Shown here: piece after piece, positions 7,055 through 14,010 of the stretch | Numbering within the stretch: position 1 is the stretch's first letter | Layout of the letters: the number at the start of each line of letters is the position of its first letter | NCBI GenBank assembly: GCA_006226225.1 | Contig: SBHI01000096.1 | Location: 1 to 16,108 of the forward strand | Direction: 5' to 3' | DNA length: 16,108 nt | Origin: Alphaproteobacteria bacterium | GTDB lineage: Bacteria > Pseudomonadota > Alphaproteobacteria > Micavibrionales > CSBR16-224 | Notes under the pieces: model-generated | Seen by the model: only the letters and a program-made list of their open reading frames with translations | Databases searched by the model: none | What the model was told of the DNA's origin: nothing | Position numbers and translations under genes: made by a program

Positions 7055-7072
7055 CTTGTTCAAAGAAAGCGG

Positions 7073-7579
7073 TTATTCGGTGGGTGTGTTCTGTATTTCC
7101 GGTTTCGGAGCTTTCTTCATTCCGTCCTTTTTCTCTTTTTTCATACCGTCTTTAAGGGGCGGCAGGCCGCATAATTCTCTCATTTTGGCGGTTTTGGCAT
7201 GTTTGCCCTTATGCGCTTCCTTTTTTGCCGCATGTTCGGCTTTCATTTTTTCGCGTTTGGCTTGCCATTCCTGTTTCATTTTTTCGGCTGCTTCGGGATT
7301 TGTGGATTTCAGCTCTTCATAAGCGGCTTTGCGCTCTTCCATTTTCTTTTTGTGTTCCGCCATTTTGGCTTTTCTTTCCTCAATACGGGCGGAAAATTTG
7401 GCGCAGGCCTCTTCCTTGTTGAAATTTTTTCCCGGCCCTTGGCGGTCGCCGGGGGATTTGACATCGGGCTGTACGGCTTCGATTGCGGGGGCGCTGTCTT
7501 CCGCATGGGCGACGGCGGGGGGAAATGCCAGCATAACGGCAAGGCAAGCGGCGGCAAGATAGGGCTTAAAATGCGTCAT
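7073..7579 (-). CDS. Exported Lys/Glu-rich helical-hairpin protein with two Cys, unknown function
   Basis: I do not recognise this 168-aa protein. The signal peptide covers 1-26 (cleavage after AHA). After a Pro/Gly linker comes a charged helical region (54-138) with a turn STNPEAA at 92-98, then a Lys-rich tail with a doubled KDGMKK (144-156). The only Cys of the mature part, Cys59 and Cys137, are 35 and 43 residues from the turn, so they could face each other and clamp an antiparallel hairpin by a disulfide (inference). The turn region shares 9 of 25 residues with the long-helix protein downstream, so the two may be related. AAGGAG lies 8 nt before the ATG. A loose likeness to Spy/CpxP-type periplasmic chaperones is only in size and helicity; I see no LTxxQ motif. 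Confidence 0.83.
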   Translation of the reverse strand: MTHFKPYLAAACLAVMLAFPPAVAHAEDSAPAIEAVQPDVKSPGDRQGPGKNFNKEEACAKFSARIEERKAKMAEHKKKMEERKAAYEELKSTNPEAAEKMKQEWQAKREKMKAEHAAKKEAHKGKHAKTAKMRELCGLPPLKDGMKKEKKDGMKKAPKPEIQNTPTE

Positions 7580-7606
7580 TGGTTGTCTCCTTCAAAAGAG
7601 TTGGTA

Positions 7607-7633
7607 TTCCGTATCGTTATAGGTGATACGGAA
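7607..7633. promoter_or_regulatory. 9-bp inverted repeat upstream of the Cys-pair protein gene
   Basis: TTCCGTATC (7607-7615) and GATACGGAA (7625-7633) are perfect inverted repeats around 9 nt. The centre reads TATAAC on the minus strand, a fair -10 box for the gene starting at 7579, but no good -35 is seen. It could be an operator covering a promoter, or an RNA hairpin about 15 nt above the ribosome site. It is not a usual terminator for the gene ending at 7666, as no T-run follows the stem. Confidence 0.45.
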
Positions 7634-7665
7634 CCGGAAAAAGAAACCCTGCGTTTTTTTTCGTG

Positions 7666-8706
7666 TTAATCCTGATAAAAATGTGTGTGGCCGGATGGGT
7701 CACTGACTTGATAGATACCGTCATCTTCTGCGGAAAGATAACAGGGGGTCAGGGGAATCTTGCCGTGGCCACCCGGAATATCCAACATATAGACGGGTTG
7801 TGCCAGGCCGGAGAGACGTCCGCGCAATTCCCGCATAATTTGCTGCCCTTCGGCAAGCGGTAGACGGAAATGAGCCGTACCGGGGGCTTTGTCGGGATGG
7901 TGTAGATAATAGGGGCGGACACGCAGGCTGACGAGGCGGCGGAACAGCGTTTCCAGCACGGTGGCGTCATTATTCACGCCTTTCAGCAGCACTGATTGTG
8001 ATAGTAAGGTGCAGCCCGCCTGATGGAGGTGTCGGAGGGCTGTTTCAACCGCAGCTGTCAATTCCTGCGCGTGATTGATATGCACGGCAATATAAACGGG
8101 TTTCTGCGTATTGCTCAGCACAGCGCACAGCGCGTCATTTATGCGGTCGGGGTCGGCAATGGGCACACGGCTGTGAATACGGATAACGCCGACATGGCCT
8201 ATTTTATCCAGCTCCTCCAGAATGGCGGCAAGGCGGCGCGGGCTGAGAATAAGCGGGTCACCGCCGCTGAGGATGACTTCCCAGATATTTTTATTGTCGC
8301 GGATGTAATCCAGTGCGGCTGCAAGCTGTGCGGGTTCCAGAAGTCCGGCGCCTTTGCCGACTTTCTCACGGCGGAAGCAATAGCGGCAATAAACGGCGCA
8401 ACGCGACACCGGCATCAGCAAAACGCGGTCAGGATAGCGGTGGACAATGCCGGGGGTCGGGCTGTGGCTGTGATCGCCGATCGGATCCGGTAATTCATCA
8501 GGCGTTTCCGATAATTCTCGGGCATCGGGCAGATATTGCAGGGCAACCGGATCATCCGGCGCAGTTTTTGCAATATTATCGTAAACGGCGGTGGTCACGC
8601 GCACAGCATAACGTTCGGCGACGCGGTTTAAATCCGCATCATCGCCAAATCCTGCCGGATGATTGTCCGGTGCGGGTTGCGCAGTCTGCTGCTTTTGGGC
8701 TGTCAT
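7666..8706 (-). CDS. epmB: Lysine 2,3-aminomutase family radical SAM enzyme (KamA/EpmB type)
   Basis: A 346-aa enzyme that should use an iron-sulfur cluster, S-adenosylmethionine and PLP to move an amino group on lysine. At this short length it most resembles EpmB, which makes the beta-lysine used to modify elongation factor P; the clostridial KamA is longer. Seen here are the radical SAM cysteines CAVYCRYC (Cys103, 107, 110), the PIGDHSHSP and HRYPDRVLL family signatures, SGGDPL (147-152) and the PLP lysine Lys316 in PGGHGKIPL. The start is ATG at 8706, because a good promoter ends 9 nt before it; the GTG at 8766 would lie upstream of that promoter. The stop is followed by 86 nt to the next gene. 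No efp or epmA is in the window, so the EF-P role rests on family knowledge. Confidence 0.9.
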   Translation of the reverse strand: MTAQKQQTAQPAPDNHPAGFGDDADLNRVAERYAVRVTTAVYDNIAKTAPDDPVALQYLPDARELSETPDELPDPIGDHSHSPTPGIVHRYPDRVLLMPVSRCAVYCRYCFRREKVGKGAGLLEPAQLAAALDYIRDNKNIWEVILSGGDPLILSPRRLAAILEELDKIGHVGVIRIHSRVPIADPDRINDALCAVLSNTQKPVYIAVHINHAQELTAAVETALRHLHQAGCTLLSQSVLLKGVNNDATVLETLFRRLVSLRVRPYYLHHPDKAPGTAHFRLPLAEGQQIMRELRGRLSGLAQPVYMLDIPGGHGKIPLTPCYLSAEDDGIYQVSDPSGHTHFYQD

Positions 8707-8715
8707 ATTCTTTGT

Positions 8716-8744
8716 TTTATATCTGAAACGCGGTTGTTTGGCAA
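8716..8744 (-). promoter_or_regulatory. Sigma-70-type promoter for the aminomutase gene, near-leaderless
   Basis: TTGCCA (8739-8744), 17 nt, TATAAA (8716-8721) on the minus strand: 5 of 6 matches in both boxes at ideal spacing. Only 9 nt separate the -10 from the ATG at 8706, so the transcript should start 0-3 nt before the start codon. No ribosome site is present, as expected for a leaderless mRNA. Confidence 0.65.
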
Positions 8745-8746
8745 TC

Positions 8747-8776
8747 TTGTGTAAAGCGTAAAACACAGGCTATACT
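8747..8776 (+). promoter_or_regulatory. Sigma-70-type promoter for the stress protein-transporter operon
   Basis: TTGTGT (8747-8752), 18 nt, TATACT (8771-8776). The -10 matches 5 of 6 and the -35 only 3 of 6. The start would be near 8783, leaving a leader of about 17 nt with AGGAAAG before the ATG at 8800. Its -35 box is 2 nt from that of the divergent promoter, so one bound regulator could affect both. Confidence 0.45.
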
Positions 8777-8799
8777 CGTCAGCGGAACAGGAAAGACCG

Positions 8800-9660
8800 A
8801 TGACGCAAATAGACCAATTTGAAAGTATTTTTCGCGCGGCGGATAAAACGCTTTACGCCTATCAGGTGCCGGAGATTAAAAAAATTCTGGTGGTGACTGA
8901 TCTGCCGGTAAAGGCATCGGAAGCGTTTTTGACGCAGCTACAAGAGTTTTTATCCGTGCTGTCTGTACCGAAAACGCCGAAATGGGCTCTACTCAGCGGT
9001 AAAGATTTCAAAAGCTCTGCCGATATCCTGAAACTGGCGAAGAAACATAAGCCGGATATGATTTGTACCTACCGTAATCTCCATAGCAAGGGTTGGCAGT
9101 ATCCGCACTCGCTGGGGGAGCATCTGGATGTGCTGGTACAGCTGGCGGAGGTACCGGTGATGATTGTGCCGCATCCGGAGGCTGGACGTGCCGAGCGCCA
9201 TGCCATGCAAGACACGAACCGCGTGATGGTGCTGACGGATCATTTATCCGATAGCCATGATCTGGTGAATATTGCGGTGCGTCTGACGGAGGGAAAGGGT
9301 CGTTTATCTCTGGTGCATCTGGAAGATACGGAAGTCTTTGACCGTTATATCGATGCGATTTCAAAAATCGCTACAATTGATACCGATGAGGCGCGTGAAA
9401 AAATCAAGGAACGACTGTTGAAAGAGCCGCGCGATTATATTGCCTCCTGTGCGGAAATACTCAAGAGCCACGGCATGAAAATCAAAATCAGATCGGTTGT
9501 CGGTTTTGGTCATCACATCACGGAATTCAAGAAAAAGATTGGGAAGCAGAAGTTGGATTTAATCGTCATGCGCGGTAAAGACAAAACACAGATGGCGATG
9601 CACGGTATCGTCTATCCTTTGGTGGTCGAAATCCGGCAGATTCCGTTGCTGATTATTTAA
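8800..9660 (+). CDS. Tandem universal stress protein-like (UspA fold), 286 aa
   Basis: Two Usp-like halves are visible: IKKILVVTDLPVKASEAFL at about 26-44 with VPVMIVPHP closing near 127, and NRVMVLTDHLSDSHDL at about 140-155 closing with IPLLII at the C-terminus. The middle of the second half is a long helical, Lys/Glu-rich insert (about 178-225). The usual ATP-binding signature G-x2-G-x9-G-(S/T) is absent; the matching place reads MRGKDKTQMAMHGIVYPL, so it probably does not bind ATP in the standard way. It is cytoplasmic, with no signal or membrane segment. It is the first gene of an operon, 13 nt before a transporter, and may regulate it (inference). The fold call is good; the function is unknown. 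Confidence 0.8.
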   Translation: MTQIDQFESIFRAADKTLYAYQVPEIKKILVVTDLPVKASEAFLTQLQEFLSVLSVPKTPKWALLSGKDFKSSADILKLAKKHKPDMICTYRNLHSKGWQYPHSLGEHLDVLVQLAEVPVMIVPHPEAGRAERHAMQDTNRVMVLTDHLSDSHDLVNIAVRLTEGKGRLSLVHLEDTEVFDRYIDAISKIATIDTDEAREKIKERLLKEPRDYIASCAEILKSHGMKIKIRSVVGFGHHITEFKKKIGKQKLDLIVMRGKDKTQMAMHGIVYPLVVEIRQIPLLII

Positions 9661-9673
9661 GGATAAAGACAGG

Positions 9674-11098
9674 ATGACACCGGACGACACATTGCCTTTA
9701 CCCTTACCTCCCGGTTTTGCGCCGGAAATATCTGTGGCGCATGATGTGCCGTCAGGGGTGACTTACTTGTTTGCAGGATTGCTGGTTGCGATGATTGCAT
9801 CGCTGGCGTTTGAGGAAAAACTTCATGCCAAGAAATCCGTTATTGTCGGCGTGTTTGCAATTGTTTCGTTGTTTCTTGGCTCCTATTTCGGCTTGATGCC
9901 TTTCGGTGACCTGACATTGCCGAACGGCCATAATCTGGCGATGCCGGTTTATATTCCGGCGGTGGACTGGAGCGTGATCGCCATTATTGTCGGGTCAGGG
10001 GTTTTTGTAGATGTGACCTCGCGGTCGGGCTTGTTTACATGGATTGCAATTAAGCTGACCAAGGCTTCACGCGGTGATCCTTTATTGCTGCTGTGTTTTT
10101 ACGGCGGTATGACGGTTTTATTTTCTGCTGTTTTAAACAATGTGGCGGCGATGATTATTGTCGGCTCACTGACGGCGGTCTCTCTAAACCGTTTGGGCCA
10201 GAACAGTAAATTGCTGGGCTTTTTGCTGGTAGAAGGTCTGCTGACAAATATCGGCGGTTTACTGACGCTGATCAGCTCCGTACCGAATATCATTGTCGGT
10301 AAAACGGCAGGGATCAGCTTTATGCAGTTTTTTATTTATGCTGCCCCCTTTGTTTCGGTTACAACGGCGGTAACACTATTTTTGGGCGCGCGGCTGTTTA
10401 AAATCAAGCGGCTGTCAGGAGCAAAACAAAAAGAAGAAGCGCGGGCGCTGGTGGCCGGATTTGACGAAAATGACGGCATTGAAAGCCGCGGTTTTTTTAT
10501 TTTCGGCGCAGTTTCTCTGGCGGCTTTTATCATCACGATTGCGTCGGCCTCGATTCTACCTTTGATTAAGGATTTGGGGATGGGGTTTGTGGCATTGGCG
10601 TTTGCGACATTGATGCTGCTGCGTTATAAGGCCGAAGCCGATCAGTTCTATAAAGCGGTGGACTGGGATTTAATCGGATTTTTTATGGCGCTGTTTGTTG
10701 TGATTAATGTCATGGAACATGCGCTGGTGCTGGATTTGATCGGACACGGCATTCAATGGCTGATCGGCACAGAAGAAGGGGCGCGCAGTACGGGTGCTTT
10801 GCTGATTGCCTCGGCCTTTTTCAGCTCTGTCACCGATAATATTCCGTTGGCGGCGATGCTGGCAAAAATTCTGGGAGGGATGGGGACTGACACTGCTTCG
10901 CCCTTATGGTGGAGTGTGATTTTCGGGGCGAATTTGGGCGGTAATTTAACACCGATCGGCAGCGCCTCGACATTGGTCGCGGTGACGATCATGCATAAGC
11001 ATAAATTGAAACTGTCTTTTGCCGATTTTATAAAACTGGCACTGCCCTTTGCCGCTGTGCAGATCGTGCTGGCAACGCTTTACGTTTTATTCATGTAA
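9674..11098 (+). CDS. Ion transporter-superfamily permease (ArsB/NhaD/SLC13-like)
   Basis: A 474-aa inner-membrane protein with about 11-12 hydrophobic helices, laid out as two inverted halves. Each half has a family-type re-entrant motif: VLNNVAAMIIVGSLTA (153-168) with NIGGLLTLISSVPNIIVG shortly after, and SSVTDNIPLAAMLAKIL with GANLGGNLTPIGSASTLVAV in the second half. This is the pattern of arsenite/antimonite permeases, NhaD antiporters and P-protein. The central charged loop (about 243-270) is typical. The cargo cannot be set from sequence; Na+/H+ exchange or an anion are the options. No arsR or arsC is nearby, which argues against arsenic. It follows a Usp-like gene by 13 nt. It ends 10 nt from a convergent gene, with no terminator seen. 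Confidence 0.87.
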   Translation: MTPDDTLPLPLPPGFAPEISVAHDVPSGVTYLFAGLLVAMIASLAFEEKLHAKKSVIVGVFAIVSLFLGSYFGLMPFGDLTLPNGHNLAMPVYIPAVDWSVIAIIVGSGVFVDVTSRSGLFTWIAIKLTKASRGDPLLLLCFYGGMTVLFSAVLNNVAAMIIVGSLTAVSLNRLGQNSKLLGFLLVEGLLTNIGGLLTLISSVPNIIVGKTAGISFMQFFIYAAPFVSVTTAVTLFLGARLFKIKRLSGAKQKEEARALVAGFDENDGIESRGFFIFGAVSLAAFIITIASASILPLIKDLGMGFVALAFATLMLLRYKAEADQFYKAVDWDLIGFFMALFVVINVMEHALVLDLIGHGIQWLIGTEEGARSTGALLIASAFFSSVTDNIPLAAMLAKILGGMGTDTASPLWWSVIFGANLGGNLTPIGSASTLVAVTIMHKHKLKLSFADFIKLALPFAAVQIVLATLYVLFM

Positions 11099-11108
11099 AG
11101 AAACAGGT

Positions 11109-11450
11109 TTAAGCGCCGGGGGAAGGGTCTTTCGAGCCGTTTCCACCGGAGGGAGCCTTTCCTGCCAGTGCTGTTTTTAGAGCCGGAAGAGCTTCGACAC
11201 CTGCAGGAACCGAGACTTCCACCGCATTGGCATTGCCTTTATAAAGCGTCAGTGTGACCGGTGAAGACAGCCCGGCAAGATCGGGTATAAAACGAATGAC
11301 ATCACCTTCTTGATCAGCATGGGCAATTGCTGGATGCGCCGTAAAGTTCTCGGGAAAATTTTCATCGCCGCGCATGGCTGCCATCACCGCAACCCCCGCA
11401 CTCAGCGTGTCGGCGTCAATATTTTCACTGGCGTAAACTGTGACTGTCAT
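11109..11450 (-). CDS. Small protein of unknown function
   Basis: I do not recognise this 113-aa protein. It has no signal peptide, membrane segment or Cys. Residues 1-92 look like a compact, acidic domain with beta strands (VTVYAS, VIRFIPD, VTLTLYKG, AVEVSVP), followed by a short helix (ALPALKTALAG) and a flexible Gly/Ser/Pro/Lys tail. AGGAA lies 7 nt before the ATG, a good ribosome site. It follows the gene at 11471-11902 by 20 nt on the same strand, so the pair is probably one transcript. Confidence 0.75.
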   Translation of the reverse strand: MTVTVYASENIDADTLSAGVAVMAAMRGDENFPENFTAHPAIAHADQEGDVIRFIPDLAGLSSPVTLTLYKGNANAVEVSVPAGVEALPALKTALAGKAPSGGNGSKDPSPGA

Positions 11451-11470
11451 GGCGTTTTCCTTTCGTTTAT

Positions 11471-11902
11471 CTATGCCCGGGTCTGTAGCGTGAAGGCGAT
11501 ATAGTGCATCAGCTTTTCCCCGTTTTCCGCATTGGTAACCAATGCGATGCGTTTTATTTTCGTCCAGCGTTCCATCTCTTTCGGCGGCAGCTTAACTTTC
11601 AGCCTTGCTGTGGCACCGCCCATTTGGACGATATAGACGGTGCCCGTCGACGGATCGCCTTCAATCCAGGCAGGCACATCGTCGAAAGCCGCATTTACCG
11701 TTAAAACAACGCTTCCGGCATCGTCAAACAGGAATGCAATCTCCGCATCCAAAAGCCCGTTGATACCTTGCGGTGCGGGGTGACCGGTATCGTGCATCAC
11801 GCCCGAATCAACGCTTTCATCTGTTTTGCGCCTAAATAACATATAGCGCAATTTTCTTAATAAAGTCTTTATCATAATACCGGCATCGCCTTTACGGAAC
11901 AT
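11471..11902 (-). CDS. Small protein of unknown function with a basic N-terminus
   Basis: I do not recognise this 143-aa protein. The first 27 residues are basic and amphipathic (MIKTLLRKLRYMLFRRK at 10-26), perhaps a membrane- or nucleic-acid-contacting helix. A polar linker follows, and a domain from about 48 on with alternating strands (AEIAFLFDDAGSVVLTVNAA, TVYIVQMGG, ARLKVKLP, IKRIALVTN) ends in HYIAFTLQTRA. No Cys and no signal peptide. The ribosome site AAGGAT is 5-6 nt before the ATG; codon 10 is a possible later start without one. It is the first of a two-gene unit, divergent from the C39-like peptidase gene. Confidence 0.75.
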   Translation of the reverse strand: MFRKGDAGIMIKTLLRKLRYMLFRRKTDESVDSGVMHDTGHPAPQGINGLLDAEIAFLFDDAGSVVLTVNAAFDDVPAWIEGDPSTGTVYIVQMGGATARLKVKLPPKEMERWTKIKRIALVTNAENGEKLMHYIAFTLQTRA

Positions 11903-11959
11903 ATTTATCCTTTTTATCTTAACCGCCCCCGCCGTAAATTCAAGGAAGCATTACGGTGC

Positions 11960-11988
11960 TTGACCGGTTATGCGTTTTGGCGTATTTT
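11960..11988 (+). promoter_or_regulatory. Promoter that would give a leaderless C39-like peptidase mRNA
   Basis: TTGACC (11960-11965), 17 nt, TATTTT (11983-11988): 5 of 6 and 4 of 6 matches. Seven nt later comes the A of the ATG at 11996, so transcription would start at the start codon. No ribosome site precedes this ATG, which fits. Alternatively the TTG at 11960 is itself a start codon. Confidence 0.45.
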
Positions 11989-11995
11989 TGACCGC

Positions 11996-12502
11996 ATGGA
12001 TGAGAATGTGTTTATTTATCAACGTGATGATTACTCCTGCGGGCCCGCCTGTCTGGCGACGGTTTCCCTGATTCTCGGAAAAGAGACCGATTACGATTTT
12101 TTCCGGCAATTGCTGATTCCCAATCCTGAATCCGGTACAAGAAATTCGCAGCTGGCGGCGGCAGCAGCTGCGCATCTGGGCGCTGTTTCCCACGGGGAAG
12201 ACAGCTATCGTGGCGGCATTGCGATCGCCAATATCATTCATCCTCCCAGCCGTGACGGTCACTATGTTGTCTTTCTGGATAAACGGGATGACAAGATCAT
12301 TTATTACGATCCTTACGATCATGAAATTCATATCTGCCTGCAGGACGATATTGAATGGGTTTCCGAAGAAGGCCATTTGGAAAAATGGTCGGTAAATTTT
12401 CCGCCGCAGGAAGATGCTGATTTTGATTTCTGGAAGTCTTTGCAAGAGGCTGTGCATCAACAGCCGAAACTGATCCATAAACAGGCAGATTCCCAGTCTT
12501 GA
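11996..12502 (+). CDS. C39-like (papain-fold) cysteine peptidase domain protein
   Basis: A 168-aa stand-alone domain. The N-terminal YSCGPACLATVSLILG holds the nucleophile Cys15, and RDGHYVVFLDKRDDKIIYYDPYD holds His89 and Asp105, the Cys-His-Asp order of C39 peptidases and related amidases. A Gln oxyanion residue could be Gln9. No signal peptide and no attached ABC transporter, so it is not a bacteriocin-exporter fusion; the substrate is unknown. The start chosen is ATG at 11996; an in-frame TTG at 11960 would add 12 residues without similarity to the family. The tail after about 145 is polar. It ends 60 nt before the guanine deaminase gene. Confidence 0.78.
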   Translation: MDENVFIYQRDDYSCGPACLATVSLILGKETDYDFFRQLLIPNPESGTRNSQLAAAAAAHLGAVSHGEDSYRGGIAIANIIHPPSRDGHYVVFLDKRDDKIIYYDPYDHEIHICLQDDIEWVSEEGHLEKWSVNFPPQEDADFDFWKSLQEAVHQQPKLIHKQADSQS

Positions 12503-12562
12503 CAACGCCCGCCGCCCTGTCGCACCATAAACAGTCTTAAATCTTTCGGAGATAAAGAAAAA

Positions 12563-13039
12563 ATGAGTCACGACCACGAGCACTTTATGCGCGAGGCTAT
12601 CGCACTTTCGGCGCAAAATATGAAAGATAATACCGGTGGGCCTTTTGGTGCGGTTGTGGTGAAAGATGGAAAAATCGTCGGGCGCGGATCGAATAAAGTG
12701 ACATCCTCGAATGATCCGACGGCGCATGCTGAAGTGGTTGCCATTCGCGATGCTTGCAGAAATCTTGATGATTTCTCGCTGGCAGGATGTGAAATTTATA
12801 CCAGTTGCGAGCCTTGCCCGATGTGCTTGTCGGCGATTTACTGGGCGCGACTGGATAAAGTCTATTTCGCCAACACGCAACATGATGCGGCGGAAATTGA
12901 TTTTGATGACCGTTTTTTGTACGAACAGGTTGCTCTGCCAAAAGAAGGCCGCAGCCTGCCTTCTGTACCGCTGCTGCGGGATGAGGCATTGCAAGTGTTC
13001 AAGGAATGGCAGGCAAAAACCGATAAAATCCCCTATTAA
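12563..13039 (+). CDS. guaD: Guanine deaminase (CDA-fold, GuaD type)
   Basis: This zinc enzyme turns guanine into xanthine and ammonia. The 158 aa match the small bacterial GuaD in length and sequence features: GGPFGAVVVKDGKIV near 25-39, SNDPTAHAEV with zinc ligand His55 and catalytic Glu57, and TSCEPCPMC with zinc ligands Cys85 and Cys88. The FDDRFLYEQV segment (114-123) is typical of GuaD and argues against the tRNA deaminase TadA. GGAG is 11 nt before the ATG, rather far. The gene ends 2 nt before trpD, so it probably leads the trp transcript. A related substrate such as another aminopurine is possible. Confidence 0.9.
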   Translation: MSHDHEHFMREAIALSAQNMKDNTGGPFGAVVVKDGKIVGRGSNKVTSSNDPTAHAEVVAIRDACRNLDDFSLAGCEIYTSCEPCPMCLSAIYWARLDKVYFANTQHDAAEIDFDDRFLYEQVALPKEGRSLPSVPLLRDEALQVFKEWQAKTDKIPY

Positions 13040-13041
13040 AA

Positions 13042-14010
13042 ATGAACACAGATACACAAAAAGACGCTATTCACCGCCTTGTTCAAGATAATTTATCCGT
13101 AGAGCAGCAGCAGGATTGTTTGCGTGATCTGGCGCTGGACAGCTTGACGCCTGAGCTGGTGACGGAAGCTGTGAGGCTGTTCCGTACAAAAATGGTTGCC
13201 GTGCCGCTGCCGCATCAGGACGCTGTTGATCCTGTGGGCACGGGCGGTGATAAATCCGGCAGTTTTAATATTTCGACAACCTCTGCGCTGGCGGCTGCGG
13301 CGGCAGGAACACCGATTGCCAAACATGGGAATATTTCCATTTCCAGTAAATCGGGCGGCGTTGATCTGTTGAAAGAATTGCAGCTGACAATTCCTAGTAC
13401 AGCCGCGCAGGCTGTCACGGAATTCGAACGCAACAACATCGTCTTTTTTTTCGCGCAGCTGTTTCACCCTGTGTTTAAAAACTTTACCGCAGCGCGGCGT
13501 GCGCTGGCGGCAGAGGGCGTGATTACACTGTTTAATATTCTCGGGCCGCTCCTTAACCCTGCCAAAACACAGCGCACGGTGACAGGCGTGTTCCGCGCCG
13601 ACCTTGTGCCGTTGGTGGCGGAGGTGAAACGCGCGACCGGCACAAAAAAGGCGCTGATCGTACACGGAAACGGCATGGATGAATTGACGCTGACAGGTGA
13701 AAATACCATTGCGGAAATCAATGGCGATGATATTCGCTATTATACAAAAACACCGGACGATTTCGGACTGTCTTCCTGCACGGCCGACGATATTCAGGGC
13801 GGTAGCCCGCAGGAAAATGCCGTGATTACCCGCGGTATTTTTGACGGCAACATTACGGGTGCAAAGAAAGATATTGTGATTTTAAATACGGCGGCGGCGA
13901 TTTATGCCGGTGATGATGACATCACATTTGATGCGGCATTGGAAAAAGCGCGGCATGCCATAGAAAGTGGCGCGGCAAAGGCATTGCTGGAAAGGTTGGC
14001 AACAGCATGA
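13042..14010 (+). CDS. trpD: Anthranilate phosphoribosyltransferase
   Basis: It transfers phosphoribose from PRPP to anthranilate in tryptophan synthesis. Seen in 322 aa are the PRPP motif DPVGTGGDKSGSFNIST (63-79), KHGN at 94-97, SSKSGG, the ARR pair (151-153) for anthranilate, FNILGPLLNPA (164-174) and the magnesium residues Asp213-Glu214 in HGNGMDEL. It is divergent. The N-terminal helical domain seems to lack about 15-17 residues (the usual AQIGAFLMALR-type helix), KHGNR reads KHGNI, and about three residues are added after ARRAL. The ATG is 2 nt after the guaD stop with a poor ribosome site, suggesting coupling. It overlaps trpC by 4 nt (ATGA). The context supports TrpD over the TrpD2/YbiB paralogue. 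Confidence 0.93.
   Translation: MNTDTQKDAIHRLVQDNLSVEQQQDCLRDLALDSLTPELVTEAVRLFRTKMVAVPLPHQDAVDPVGTGGDKSGSFNISTTSALAAAAAGTPIAKHGNISISSKSGGVDLLKELQLTIPSTAAQAVTEFERNNIVFFFAQLFHPVFKNFTAARRALAAEGVITLFNILGPLLNPAKTQRTVTGVFRADLVPLVAEVKRATGTKKALIVHGNGMDELTLTGENTIAEINGDDIRYYTKTPDDFGLSSCTADDIQGGSPQENAVITRGIFDGNITGAKKDIVILNTAAAIYAGDDDITFDAALEKARHAIESGAAKALLERLATA

Noticed and set aside
6948..7055. N-terminal extension of the long-helix protein to 7055
   Set aside because: It would bury a clear signal peptide, lacks a ribosome site, and overlaps the perfect TATAAT; ATG 6947 has AAGGAG at ideal spacing.
8707..8766. Longer aminomutase starting at GTG 8766
   Set aside because: A good promoter with its -10 at 8716-8721 lies inside that extension, the GTG has no ribosome site, and the added residues do not fit the family.
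11916..11943. TTGAAT-16-TAAGAT promoter for the gene at 11471-11902
   Set aside because: Both boxes match only 4 of 6, and the implied start would cut into the ribosome site.
12499..12504. Perfect TTGACA before the guanine deaminase gene
   Set aside because: It overlaps the stop codon of the peptidase gene, and the nearest -10-like sequence (CATAAA) is 21 nt away, outside the working range.
11951..13057. 368-aa open frame on the minus strand
   Set aside because: It lies opposite the C39-like peptidase and guanine deaminase, both with clear motifs; the antisense translation has no recognisable domain.
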